The notes under the pieces: generated by a model
The model's database searches: none
What the model was told of the DNA's origin: nothing
What the model saw: only the letters and a program-made list of their open reading frames with translations
Assembly (NCBI GenBank): GCA_030248065.1
Contig: JASAMV010006042.1
Span: 62,001-126,000, forward strand
Source: Rhynchonema sp. JSB1_4
Taxonomy: Eukaryota; Nematoda; Chromadorea; Monhysterida; Xyalidae
Direction: 5' to 3'
DNA length: 64,000 bases
Position numbers and translations under genes: made by a program
Shown: one piece after another, positions 1-12,956 of the stretch
Numbering within the stretch: the stretch's first letter is position 1
How the letters are laid out: each line of letters opens with the position of its first letter

Positions 1-3000
1 TAAAAGGCACATTAGGTGTATCAGAAAACGGTCCTGGGTACATTAAGCCAAGACTTGCATGCCAAAAATGAGCCCGAACCGAAAATCTTGAACAGAGGAA
101 ATAGAACTGTTTCAACGGCATGAAGCCATCGAGTTGAATGAAGATACTGCCTTTTTCTAAACTTGAAGCTGCTGACTAAGTGTTTTCTTCCGTTTCCTTC
201 TGCACCTGGAGCATGAGCGGTTATTTTCTGGATCACACAACAGATTATTGCTCGTGGTGAAGAAAACGAGTTGCTTGACAGATAATGCGCGAGTTACACG
301 TAGCTTATCATACATATGCCGAGTTCGAATTGAATACCAATTGTGGAACTTTTGTTCAGGGGATGATTTCCACTTCATTACACTGTTCCTCAAAAAACAT
401 GGCCGGCACTTCAAATCACAATATTTTGCAATTTTCTCCACTTTTTTCTGTGCCCTCCGGACATCAAAGAATGAAAACATCAGTGAAAAAGTGCTACAAC
501 AATCATTGCTAGTGTGTGTGTGTGTGTGTTTGTGTTGTAGCGCCTGAAGCAATTGTGCAGCAAAGACCGTCATATACTCAACCCGGTCATTTCATGCAAG
601 CGGCTAACGCCTCAGGGCTTGCTAATTGACGCTCGCGTAAGTGGCAACAGGCTTGTATTTAGTGGGTGCATGTGTATGTTTTTGTATAGGTGTGATTGGG
701 GACTAAAACAGCGGACACCCCACGATACCTTACAAATGCACATCAAGGCCTTTGGCAGAGCAGTTGTTTCGGAACCCACAGGGTATAAAGAAAGACAGAA
801 GAAAATGAAAAGTTTATTTCCAGCTTGCCCGTTTGTGGTACGACACTGTAGCCACTAACCGTTTGCGCAATGTTTCAGAGTTCTCCTGAGTTTGGAGTTT
901 GCGCCGTTGGAACACAATACCTAAATACAGATCTCGGAGTATTTGGAGGGTAGAAGTCGCGAAAACTTTCTCCGATATCGTACTGTTCTCGCACAAACTA
1001 TTTTTGCTGGCGGCTGCGATCAAAAAACCAACCCCTTTATTCTCCGGCATGTAAAAAGGCATTTTCCATGTGTATTCGTAAGTATGTATATGTTTCATTG
1101 TGGGCTACCAACTTTGCCTATGACGATGGTGCCATAATGACAGAGCATATACGAATCCAAACACCCTCCTGTTGTCTTCGATCAAAACGTAAAACTTGTC
1201 TTGTGCCTTCTGTAATGTGCGATATCTTTATGATTGCGGCCTAAAGAAAGAGACAAAAGTGTATTTTTCGTCCGTTGACATATACATGTACCCAGGTACA
1301 TATGTATGTACGTACGTACTTTTGAAAATTCTTGGGGCAATCGTGAAACCAATTTATTCCAAACTGCCCAGTGCCCTGAAACGCTTCATCTATGTAAAAT
1401 ATGGTGCACCGAGCTCTTTTGTCTCCGCAAAAAGAATTTGCTGAAAATGTGATTATATACTTTTTGTGCGCGCCCCTCACTGGCTGGTGCGCCGCGACGT
1501 TTTAGCCTTAGCGGCGGTGCGCATCCGCGGCACAAATAACAAGGGTACACACTTCTTTGTTTTTTCTGGCGCGTAAGAGCAATTCGCTTTTTCTCTTTTT
1601 TAAGTTCGCGCAGGTGTCCTCAGCCTTCGTGAGCTTGTACTTCATTTTTTGTGGGCATTCGTAAAAGGTATGTATGACAAAGGAGAAAAGGGCTTCGCTT
1701 TGAAAAATTTGTTGCAGCAGCTTATAACGCGGTCACTGTTGCTAATTCAATATTCCAGTATGCTGCCAGTTATTATGAGCACAAAGAGCGTAGAAACAAG
1801 AAAATATGGTTATCGTTCAGTGTGCGGCATTCCAAATATACACACTTGCTCAACGAAATTGGACTAATTTTGTTACCGCAGTCTGGATCCACTCTGTGGA
1901 GATATACCATTTGAATCTCTGCTAGCTATGGTACTAGCTGCGTCGTCACTTCGTCATCGTCGCACGTGATTGTCCATGTTGTGAAAATCTGTTCATTATC
2001 ATACAGAATAAAAGGCAGACATAATATTTTTGGCATTATAACTGTCCGCATAGAAATATAAAAAACTGTGTAGCACATGTCTTTGTGGCGGCGTTGAGCA
2101 CAACATGGGAGGTCCAAACCTAACTTTCGGTGTCAACTGTTTTCGCTCAAATGTGTGTTATTGACGATAAACCACGTGTGTGGTATTCCCACCAAGGTGT
2201 CTATGCCCAAAGGCACGAATTATGCGGAGCGCCGCCGTGGCGCACCATATTTCTCACTTTTGCAAGAAATATAATGGTCATTTTTTATTTTATTTCTCAA
2301 GTTGCCACACTCTCTGTATATCGACACATATACGCGCAAGAAGTGATTATAAAACACTTTCGTGTTGCTCAATAATGTTGCTTTTGAAGTTAACTGTTGG
2401 CCCCTTTCATTGTCATGGCATTCACAAACTACTACAATATACGCAATTTTGAACTCGGGTTGAGTATTTCAAACCATGGCATACGCCTGACAGAGACCAG
2501 CTGATGTTTCACTCATGAATTCGAATGTAGCTTCATGTACCGAGTATGTAGGTATCGGCTTGAATGAAGCGTGGATAAGGCTATTGCGAAGGAAACAGCC
2601 ATTTTTTCGTGACTTTTGAGGCACAACAACGCATCTGAAACGTCAAAGGACATGCTCACGCGCGGAAGCTTGACGTACAAATCTATTAGCCGGTGTACAT
2701 ACATCTTGGGTAGCGTTTTCACAACCATGAAAGAGAACAGAGAAACACAAAACGTGCGGTACTGAAGATCAAAACTTCTTTGCAATATCAAGACGTTTTG
2801 AACGAAAACGCTTGACTTTTCATATATGCGCCGGACCTGTTTCGTGGCCTGCACTGCTTCGAAGTTGTATTTTTCGTTGCTTTTGGTCAATTTTTTTCCA
2901 TTTCCTTGATGCCTTCTATTCTTCCCAGCTTGTCATAAACAGCTGTCTTTGCATGGTTTTTAATCAGTTGATGTTCGCTTCCTTTTTTGCACAAGTTCGC

Positions 3001-5358
3001 TCAACATTTCAGCGGTAAATTTGCCTTAGAACTCTAATTTTTTTATTTTTTCGTTCGAGCAGCTGAAAAGAGCTGAATAATTTTGATGTCGAAAGAGCCT
3101 CTCTTGTCTAAAAACTTGCTTTGTTACATCTTGATGGCTCCACAACAAGTCACGTGGTTAAGCCACAAAAAACAGCAGCAAAAAAGACAATAACCAATTT
3201 GTTTGCAATAAAAAATTCATGGTCTTTGCGTATATCTCCGCAGCTGTCACACTGCGCTGGGAAAGGAAAATACAGTATTTTCGGGTGTTTTATTTTTGTT
3301 AGCACACTTCGTCTGAACCACCTAATCTTTACGGAAGCGTCCCAGTGGGATTAGGCTATGGGATCAGACGTCTCGATCAGACCTCTCTGGATTGTCAGGC
3401 ATAAAACAAAGAATAGTACCACCTTTGCGGCGGTACCCAAAAATAAACTGCGAAAATATTACCCGGTAGTGTTTCAAAACTGTCCACGAAAATAGGTCAG
3501 ACATGAGTAACTGGTTTTCAGCTGTGCCACTCAGCCATTTAAGCCCTGATATTCCGTCAGTGTGCACATGTTCATCTAGTAGTACATACTGTAGTTCGTT
3601 TGGCGTTCCCGCTTGATCAGCGTGGAAGCCAATTTTTGTTGTGCGTTTCGTATTTCCCTTTGATTTGTTCCATCAAGGAATACAACTAGTAATCGCAGCA
3701 GCGAAGTGCTTGTTACAAGTGCATGAATGAACAGTGATACCATGATGCATAAAGTGGGCTAGCCCGCAAAGTGTCGCCCGTCTTAAAGCCCATGTGTGTC
3801 AGCCAATTTAGGGCATGAGAGTATCACCCAAGAATATTATCAGCAACAATATATCTTTGTTGGGCCCTGACAATGTGACCGAGGATGCCTTAAAGAGGCA
3901 CACCCAGTTTCGGTTGAAGTATGAACTTGTCAACGTTCAAAATTGAAATGTCCAAGTGTCACGAGACCAAATGCAGGGTTAGGCCATGTGTGCTTATAAA
4001 GTATTCACGAAAGAATCAGTTTCAGCCACCCTGCAACGCATAAACGATATGAATCTCAGTTTATGAAGTCTGCCCGCCGTGGAGTGCCTAATCTTGCATA
4101 AAATAATACACGTTAGTTTCGGAATTCTGTGTAAAATTATCCACGAGACAAACGCGGCGTCCAGAACTTTCAGGCCTAAACCATACTTATGGAAGCAAGC
4201 CCACTTTTGGCACTGCTTGCTGCACAGAGTTCACATACAGTAGCTGCTTTCAAGAATCTTATGATTATGTTGAACCTTACAGCATGGATTGCCTGGAGAC
4301 GAGGCTGCACCAATTGAGAAAGTATTTTCATGCAGATGAAATTAAACTGCATGCCAACATCTGGTTTTTACATCACAAGTCTGCTTTTAGCGGCAATGAC
4401 CCAACTATGTACAGCACTTTTTGTTTTTGATAAAACACGTATTGCGCGTTCGAGGCACTTAATCAAATTCCCGGTAGCTCCTCAAAATTGGCGCTATTTT
4501 CCTGAAGCAGCTCACGTCCGGACGGTTTTTAAGCGAAGGAGCAGCCAATGTGACTCCTTTTTTGTTTTTTGCTTTGATTGAATCTGTTTTGATTTCGGTT
4601 TGATATAGTTAGTACAGTATGCTATGGGGCACAAGTTTTATACTTGGGCTTTGTGCAGCCTCAATTGTGAACCTTGCGACTGCCACTGCTGGCTGCACCG
4701 GTTCGCACAGATTCAACCCAACTGTCAAGTTCATACATTTTTAACTTTGGACGACACCTCACATCCAAAAGTTTATATGCCTTTTATATCGGCTGACTCT
4801 AGTTTAACCAAAATGGGCAATTAGTGACAAAGTATTTGAGTCGCATGTGTGTGATACCGAACCACGAACCCTCTATTCTTATGCTGCCGGTCAGACCTCC
4901 AGCATTGCCCCGGTTCAAAATAATGTGTTCCATGAACCAGAAATATACGAATCCTTAACGTTGAATGAAAGGAGTTTTATGTCACGCAAAACTCATGGGT
5001 ACGGTGCCCTTGGCGTGACAGTTATTGACGTAAAAATAGTTTTGGTGCGAGTCAATTTTCGTTTCTATTGTATGCATGAACCCAGACCGGGGCTCACATT
5101 TACTCATTTTGTGCAGTTCTTGTTTTGCTGACAAACTTGCGACAAAACACACATACTTTAGTAAGCTCCAACGCTTGTTCAAATTTGTGCTATCATTTCT
5201 GTTTTTTGCTTGTATTGAAACATCAGCTGCCAATGCACTGGAGCTGATAGCGAGATGTGATTGAACGTGATTTCAGTTCCGGAAAGCGAGCAAAAATATA
5301 AAGAAACCTAACTTTCCGCCAAAATGACTGACATTTATAATTTCTACAAATTCACCAA
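1..5358. other. No recognisable gene
   Basis: Both strands hold only short open frames without family signatures or consistent splice-linked exons. The stretch has a short GT run near 511-530, scattered ACGTAC/GTATGTAC simple sequence near 1290-1320, and two exact copies of the dispersed 10-mer (2502-2511 forward, 5216-5225 reverse). Because that 10-mer is otherwise intronic here, an unrecognised intron-containing gene is possible. Confidence 0.5.
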
Positions 5359-8300
5359 ATGAAATATCAACTTGCAAACGTCCTATTGTTCTCAGTCGGC
5401 TCAATTTTCGTTCGGGTGCAGATTTTGTGCTCAGTCACCGGCCAGTACTTGGCACCAACGGAGTCCACCGGCGCTTTGATACTGTCGTTCGACGAGGCGT
5501 GCACCGTGAAACAACTCGACCTGTATGACACACTCATCATCTATCAACCGATGCATCTGGACACACGAACCGATCGGACAGCATCAAGTGAATCGAGTGA
5601 AAAGAGCGCCGCAGCACCGTATGGATTTGAATGCGAGGTATTAGGTTGTATATCAAACAGGGTTGAGCTGGTACGCAAAGTTGAGTCGGTCGCTTAATAC
5701 GACATACTGTATAAAGACGCTTTCAATTAAGCCCGAGCCGGACCATTCAGGAAAGTTTGCTACACTCCATGTTGCAGATCACAATCGAAAGTCGTGCATC
5801 AACCGTCACCGGCTATGTGGTGTCCGTCGAGAACTATCTGCACAGCGACAGGAGTGACTGTGCCGTGTTCGATCCCATATTGGTCATATCAAGTGCTGAT
5901 GTTTCAAATGGTTGGTATAGTAAATTTCCAAAACGCGCGTGCACGCGAAGTTTTGCGCGTGCGCTGCCTATGTTTTAGCATTAGGAAGTCGCGTGCACGC
6001 GCGTGCACGCGACTTCAACTTTCAGCCTAGAATTGCACCCGGAACTGTACATACAAACTTTTTTATGGTGTCAAGACTATGTATGTACAATTCAATTACC
6101 AGGTATCGCGTGCTATCGCGCGTTCAGTCGTTACTACGGCGCGCCGCTGTCGATTCGCTACCTACCGATGGCCCTCAAGACCCTCACCGACACAATTCTG
6201 TCGGATCATGCGCGAAAAATCGACCGGAAATTCTCCGATGTCGCTAGTTTCGGTCTCAAACTCACCGTCACCCCAGCGATGATCAATTGTGAAGCGGAGA
6301 CGCAACAATGGCGACCATGTCCGGGTGTGCCGCGGTTGTGTGTCATGGTTAGTCAGTCGGCAAGCGTGCGGATTCAAATAGGTGTCACATCGATTTGGGC
6401 CTGGCCGCCAAGGGCCCAATTCCTGGCCGGCGTATTCATAACTGATTGAGTACTCAGAGTAGGTCTCGTTAATGTCGTTCCAGTCTCTCTGTCAATCGCA
6501 CACCCTTTTCAGCCGCATCATTTCTGCGACGGTCGCAACAACTGCGGTCTGAATGAGGACGAGCGAGGTTGCGAAATCAAGAATGTGGACAGCAGCGACC
6601 AATCAACAAAATCGTTCGATAAATCGTATTACCAGCAACCAATCAATAATTGTAGCTATACGCCTGTGTTCGATACGGGATCAATGCGCGATGCAAATCG
6701 ATTGCCCCCGGACGCCGACGGTGCTGATGTGCTGTGTGGTTGGTCTGGCTGGCTGGCTGATGTTTCAAATTGGGACCATAATGCATGATAACAAAGTGAC
6801 GTTTTGAAAATTGACGGAACGTTGCTGCTTGATGAAGACACATGACCATCTAATGCATTCGTTTGTCATGCACTAATGCACTGACATGTCCTGGTGCACC
6901 GTTTGTCTGTGAAAGCACGACGAAGAGGGAAAACTGAGCGCAGTTACAGGCTTAATTTGCAAATTGTCAGATCACGAATCATAACTAGCCAACAGCTCAC
7001 AAACAAATATCACAAAAGTTTCAGTGTGGATCATGCTGATTCTAATGGTGCTCATAATCCTACTTGTGAGTTTTGTCGTTTATTGGTGGTTGAATCGGAA
7101 TCAAACCAATCAACATTGGGCGCTCAAAATGACAACTGATTGCTGTACTTTCTAGTTGGTTACATTCTGAAGTTTCATTTTTCGTTGCATTGAAGAAAAA
7201 AGTGATCAACAATTTTTGCTTTCTTTCAGTCGCGATTGTTACACACTGGTGAAACGCAGTGACTCACCGTTGCAGCAGCACATGACGCACTCCAACTCAA
7301 ATGGCGCCATTGCACAATCATCAGGTTACGATCTACGATCGTGGTTTGGGTTACTCTAATTTTGTGCTGTGCGACAGTGTGAATGGCCAACATTTGCTAT
7401 AAATGCTCAATAAAGCAACAACAAAAGGACTCAAACTGTACGAAGCGAACAAATTTGCAGGCGGCATCGCAGCCTGTGAGCATATGCGCGCACTAACGAC
7501 TGCAAACGGCCGATTGCATTCTAGCAATCCAACAAATCATCGATCAATTAATAGTAATGCATCGAGTCGATTCAATCGATTTGTGAATTTGATTCGCCGC
7601 ACGTGGCTGAGACGACAACCTGGCCCTGGTGCAACGACGATGAGACGAACAGCAGCAGCGCACAGACACACGGCCAATGAACGCAGAGCTTCAGGTTGTG
7701 ACGGGTGGTGGCGTTTTGAAATACTGCGTGCCGGCTCTCTCGTATTACTGAAGAACTGAGCTTGGGTGTGCTGAGGTATGCGTTAGGTGTTGGCTGAGCC
7801 CGCCAAGCCTTGGCGGATTACGCATGAACCAGAGAAGAAAAGCTATTCCAGATACCGATGCGATACCGCTGACGTACTTCGCTGTACTCGTTGCGTAGAA
7901 ATAAAGCTATGGCATGTGAGACAGTGAACAACGCAAAGAGTGTCCAAAGCTAACGTATTTTCCTTGAACGTTATTTTCCTGGGCACCAATAAGTAGACAA
8001 ACGGTGTAACGATCTGCGCCGACATCATACAGTGCTTCTTATAATTCTCATACTGAAACATCGGCCAGCCAATAACTTCAGGCACACTCATTGCCAACCA
8101 CGTCACGCCGGCGCACCAGCAGTCGACGACGGCCAGTTCCGGTTCTGAGCCGAGAGGCTGGTCGATTGGTGCGTCCCTGAGTCAGCAATGCCGACACACG
8201 CAATGGCGCAAACAACCAGCGATCGAATGCGATTGTGACCTGAATTTGACTGTGATCAACCCGATTCTCACCGAACAGCCGCAGACCAGCACCTGTTTGC

Positions 8301-8413
8301 CTGACTGTGCAAGGAACCAACAGATCCGGACTCAGGTCACCAGCACTGATGGTAGTCCTCCGCACCAGCCCACACATGGCATACTCAAAAAGGCTGTTGT
8401 GTTCGAAGTTTAG
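5359..8413 (+). CDS. CUB-like/LDLa single-pass membrane protein
   Basis: Signal peptide from the ATG at 5359 (MKYQLANVLLFSVGS...), then a Cys-containing CUB-like ectodomain, an LDLa module around 6320-6570 (key CDGRNNCGLNEDERGC), one transmembrane helix at 7027-7085 (VWIMLILMVLIILLVSFVVY) and a long basic, Ser/Gln-rich cytoplasmic tail. Exons: 5359-5637, 5778 to about 5893, 6103 to about 6348, 6513-6719, 7025 to about 7085, 7231 to about 7340, about 7423-7702, and 8081 to the stop at 8411-8413. Phases agree across the joins that were checked; the joins around the seventh exon are tentative. CUB plus LDLa plus one TM is the plan of Neto/SOL/LEV-10 auxiliary receptor proteins. Only one CUB-like stretch is visible, so the assignment is to architecture and not to orthology. 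The next gene is an iGluR on the same strand. Confidence 0.6.
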
Positions 8414-8853
8414 ATCATTTAGCACTTATGGGCCGCACTCTGGTACCAGCGGAGAGCGAAAGTTCGTTCGTGCTCTCTGACACCAGCGAAATTCGCTGCG
8501 GAATTTCGCTATCCAGAGCGCTCTCCAGAGCCTTAGTAACGTTGTGTACACCCATACATTTTTGTCACAGTGTTGTACATTTTTATGCAAATTACACAAA
8601 TACAGTATTGACAAGATTTATAATCGAACGCAGATGATGAAACTGACACAGAATTAAGACGCCGGCTATGCTGAGCTCATTACGAAAGGAAAGGAGCAAA
8701 AAATAATATTTACACAACGTTTTTCTCAGCAGATGGTATCAAATTTCAAGCTTGTCGGCAAAAACACAATTTAGTCTGCTTTGCACTAACGTTCTTCATT
8801 GTTAACAAGAACTTTCATGCTCAATAATAGACTAACAGATCCAAAACCCAATA

Positions 8854-11152
8854 ATGTCTTCATCACCGTCAAGCACACCTTTGAACATCACTCTTACAAT
8901 CGTCGGCTATTTATACGACCCCTACGTACTCAAATGTGCCATCACGGAGCGCACCCTGGCCAGTACCCCTACATGTCCGTTTCCTGGGCTGGAGGCAGAA
9001 ACAGTCGACTATGTACTCAAGGCGGCTCGTTTGGCATACACTTTTGTGTCAATCCAGCCCGAATACAACCGAAGTGCGGAAGTCAGGTCAACAAGTCTGC
9101 AGATGATTTTGCAAGGTTGGCTGTTCGGAAGAGGACCGAGTTTGAAAACCGAAAACCTATTATGAGAACCTTCTGCTGCTCTATTGTCCCATCATCAAAT
9201 TCTTGACAACGCGTGAAGCATTGGCTTTCACTTTTGCCGTGCGGATTATTTTGCATGAATGTATAAAGCAGTTTCCATCAATTCAAAATTGGAAAATAAA
9301 ACAAGTCAGCGTCTAAAGATATTCAGTCGTTTCATTCACTTTGTTTTGCGTACATTGGTTGCACGCATGGGTCATCACGAATACTCACACGTGTGCACAG
9401 TGTCGGTCAGATATTTCAAGATTGACTCCACCTTCCTGAATCAGGGCTGGGAAGCAGCAATTCCTGCGGGTAACAGGCACCTACCCATTGGAGTCACCGG
9501 CAATTGGGTTATTATGTATGTAGGTCCCTCGCGGAGACTAAATTCTGCGGAACGCCTTTACCTTTTCTTAATCAGGGCAAGCGGACGTCAGCGCTATCTC
9601 CAAGACACCCACCCCCGAGACGCAATGTCACTACCACTTCTCGATGCTTGTGTCGAGTTTGACCGAAACGTTGGTTGCTGTCAGCAGTGGCACACCCTTG
9701 GATCCCGGATGGAGCGCATTCAGTTTCGTCAAGGTCTACGATGGCTACAGCTGGATGGGCGTGTTTGTGACATTGCTGGCTTTGAGACTGTTCGTCAGAT
9801 TGGGAAAATGTGAATGTGCACTCAGCAAACGGTTAGTTTTAACTGATCGTGCTGCGTGATTTTATAGTATCGCTTCAGTTCATGTCAAATGGGAAGCGCC
9901 GTGGTCCGTGGTTTGACGCCCGGCGACTAACAGGAAAATTCCCAGACGTTTTTGACGATCTTTGCAGAAATGCGGACAAACAAAAAACCTACAATCTTCA
10001 TTCCACAGACGTTACAGCCTTCGCTCTCTGGCACCCACAATTGCCTTGTTATCCTTCTCACTGGCTTTGCTCGTATCTCTCTATCGAGGTGGACTGTTGG
10101 CTCGAATCATGCTCAGAGAACCGCAGTATCCATTCAAAGCAAGAAATACTTTATCATTGCAATATGAGTTGTTTTAAAATTAAATACGTCAGGTTTCAGG
10201 ACTTTCACACATTTCTGCGTTACGTCGACCAAAATGATGTTAAAATGGTGGCGGACCGGGGTACGAGCTTTGTGGACATCATGGGATACGCAACCACTGG
10301 ACCGCTGCAGCGACTGAATCAAGTGGCAAAGGCGGGCTAAGGACCATTTTTATCATGTTTATTTTAAAGCTGGAAAGAAGTCGTTTCGGATCGTAACATG
10401 ATCAGTAGTTATGTACCTCGATGTTTCAGGGCCGTCTGACGTACATGGACCAATACCCATCGATGGATGACCTTGTTGACGACGTCGTCAAAGGGAACGC
10501 AGTGTTATTGACTTGGCATTGGCTCGGCGCTCGAACCATGTCGAAATATTGCAACCTCAGAATTACCGAGTTTAGCGCTGGTCCGTGGAACACACTTGTT
10601 AATTTCTGAACTTCGACGTTCCTGATTGAAATATGAACCGTTTCTTTGTCCAGAAGTCGGCGAAGCTCGATTTGCTCTCGTGTTTGGACGCCATGTTGAT
10701 GAAAAGGTGGGTACAAGTGTGAACCACACACATGTGTATTGTGCATGCCAAAAACAGCTGCATGCCTCAGTGCCTAATGCCTCTTGCGCGCACACAGTAA
10801 CACATGAAACATCATCATCACCAGGTAATGCGCCTGATTGACCGCACGATCATCTCGCACGCCAGTCAACTGCAAGTGATCGCACGACGTTATCAATTGC
10901 ATCGGAGGGATCGGAAAACGGTGTTCTGCACCGAAGATGAGCCTGAACAGGACGGGTTAGTCTTGGTTAGGGGGTTTATATGGGCAGCAGAAGTTTTGCA
11001 GTTCACATAGAATCAATGATAATTTCAGATTTTTCGACAACAACAAGCCGTCGCTTGGATTGGACGATCTTTTAGGCGTTTTCTTGCTTCTGATCACAAG
11101 TACCATCTTGTCGGCTTTGATTTTGATGGCGGAAGTTGTGTGCAAACACTAA
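8854..11152 (+). CDS. Ionotropic glutamate receptor-like channel subunit
   Basis: The split ligand-binding core and channel segments of the iGluR family are recognisable in order. An S1 start lies at 8854 (LTIVGYLYDPYVLK) and an S1 end near 9578-9740 (QADVSAISKTPTPET, then FSMLVSSLTETLVAV). M1 is near 9741-9810 (YSWMGVFVTLLALRLFVRLGK) and M3 near 10016-10135 (LAPTIALLSFSLALLVSLYRG). S2 pieces are at 10196-10310, 10430-10580 and 10653-10708. M4 is at 11029-11149 (LDDLLGVFLLLITSTILSALILMAEVV), followed by the stop at 11150-11152. No amino-terminal ATD is seen, so it resembles short IR-type or divergent GLR subunits. Exon edges in the 9.15-9.58 kb part are uncertain. Intron acceptors at 10429 and 10824 carry or sit next to the 10-mer. 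Confidence 0.75.
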
Positions 11153-11412
11153 ATTTGACAGCTCTTCACCTGTGAATACAATTTTTAGAAATGCATGCAT
11201 TGAATCCAGTTGTTTTCAAGCAGCTTTGCTTATTATACTCAGAACCTGTCATCATGGAACAAGAAAATGCGAGCAAGATTTTTGATTGAAATTTGATTGA
11301 AATGTTTCACGCAACAAAAAAGAGATTGGTGCTGCAAATTAATTATATTGTTCTAGCTCTGTGACCGATACAAAACTAATACAGTACCTATTAATTCCGA
11401 ATTTGCGACATC

Positions 11413-12399
11413 ATGATGTTTCCGATCGTACCAATTTTGTGCGCCACTTGGTTTGCTGTTGATGGTACCAAAGGTTACGCCATTTTCAGCTTTTTCCTGT
11501 GGTAAATTAAAGACAGGGAAACTATACCACTGCAAGCACAATTGAACGTGCACATTGTCAAAATCATGTAATATTATGCTTTATGCGTTGATTCAGTTTT
11601 CACGTGGACGCTTGATGGTCAAGGAGACATTTCGGACGCCGACTATTTCGAAGAAAACCTGGAGGCGACTTTTGGAGAATGCAAAAGGGTAAGGGCACAG
11701 CGTTGTGTTTGTCTTGGGGTCTAAATGGTCAATGCCTTTCTTATGTTATTGCGAAATACAAAAGTAAGCAATCTTAATGTTGGAATGTTGCACAATGGCA
11801 GGTATGCGAGCACAAATGGCCTGATTGTCGCTCGGTGTCGTACGACCAATCAGGTGGGCAGAAATGTCGATTGAACAGTCTGATTATGGACGATGCTAAA
11901 TCGAAGAATGTGTGGCGGGAAAGGAATAAATATGTTTATTCCGAAATTGTAGCTGGTGGGTGTTTGCGAATGACAATCAGTCAATCTATTACTCCAATCA
12001 CTCAATCATCGATTCAGTCGAGTCGCATCCGGCGTTCTGCACCATGTCCACTTGGAGTCCCTGGCAGCCGTGCAGTGTCACGTGTGGTTCGGGCGAGTCG
12101 CGACGCACTCGCATGCTCAGCTCGAATCAAGGGGCTTGTGGCAAAATATCGGCGGAGGAAGTCACGAAATGCAACGCCCCGGACTGTCCAGGTGCCGAAA
12201 CAAAAAAAACAAATTGGATGAAATCATCTGTTGCAGCCACACCCCATCAGACTGTTTTGACTGTTTTCCAGTGCTCTACCCGCCATCCAAAGAGCTGCTG
12301 AGACAACTTGAAATTGTAAAGAAAGAGCTGAAGAAAAAGAATCGATTGAACCACAGACTACGAGAGGCCTACGCTGAAGATGAGGTTACCCCAAAATAA
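11413..12399 (+). CDS. Secreted PAN-like/TSP1 protein (copy 1)
   Basis: Five exons with consistent phases: 11413-11464, 11597-11688, 11813 to about 11954, 12018 to about 12211, and 12272-12399. The protein has a signal peptide (MMFPIVPILCATWFAVDG) and a Cys-rich PAN/apple-like module (GECKRVCEHKWPDCRSVSYD...KCRLNS). This is followed by one thrombospondin type-1 repeat with the diagnostic WSPWQPCSVTCGSGESRRTR core and a charged, probably helical tail (KELLRQLEIVKKELKKKNR). It is likely secreted and binds matrix or receptor partners. The next gene (12957-13977) is a tandem paralogue with introns at the same positions and phases. TSP1 is certain; PAN is assigned from Cys spacing. Confidence 0.7.
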
Positions 12400-12956
12400 C
12401 CAAAGACTTCGTAGGCCTTCGAAACAATTTGCAATATCCCTAGCAAAACAAAGAGCTGATGGTACCACGTGACTTTAAAGTTAAACAAACTATTTCAGAG
12501 CGGCAGCAGTCACCCGTCCAAATGTTCCCAAATCGCCGTGATTTGCTGCCTGATATTGCAATGTCTGATACTACAAACTACTATGGCGATCATGCAATTT
12601 TGAAGATGTGCAGAAATACATACAGAAGTGCTTGTTTTGCATGTTTTTATTTTCGACTGCTTTTGTCTGGTTGCTGCATCTGCCCACGAACAAACTGCAA
12701 GCAACTGACTTTTCTTCCAGGGGTGCTAATTACACTTGATATATGTTAATGTTCTGTTCTTGTGATTGTTAACTGCAAATTGAAATTGATTTTTTATTGA
12801 TTTTTTTGGTAAAAGACTGACCACAAAGCCACGGGGATGCGGAACACAGTTTTTTGGTTTATTTTTTGGACGACAAATTTCATATTCCACATTTTACACT
12901 GAAACGAAACGAACTAAAATTGTATAAAACATCCAAATCCGTTGAATTACTCAATC
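12400..12956. other. Intergenic spacer between tandem paralogues
   Basis: AT-rich spacer of 557 bp between the two PAN/TSP1 genes. No ORF with family features, no RNA gene and no repeat structure seen. Confidence 0.5.

Noticed and set aside
7409..7414. AATAAA as the polyadenylation signal of the CUB/LDLa gene
   Set aside because: Further exons to 8413 continue the frame in phase, so this AATAAA lies in or beside an intron.
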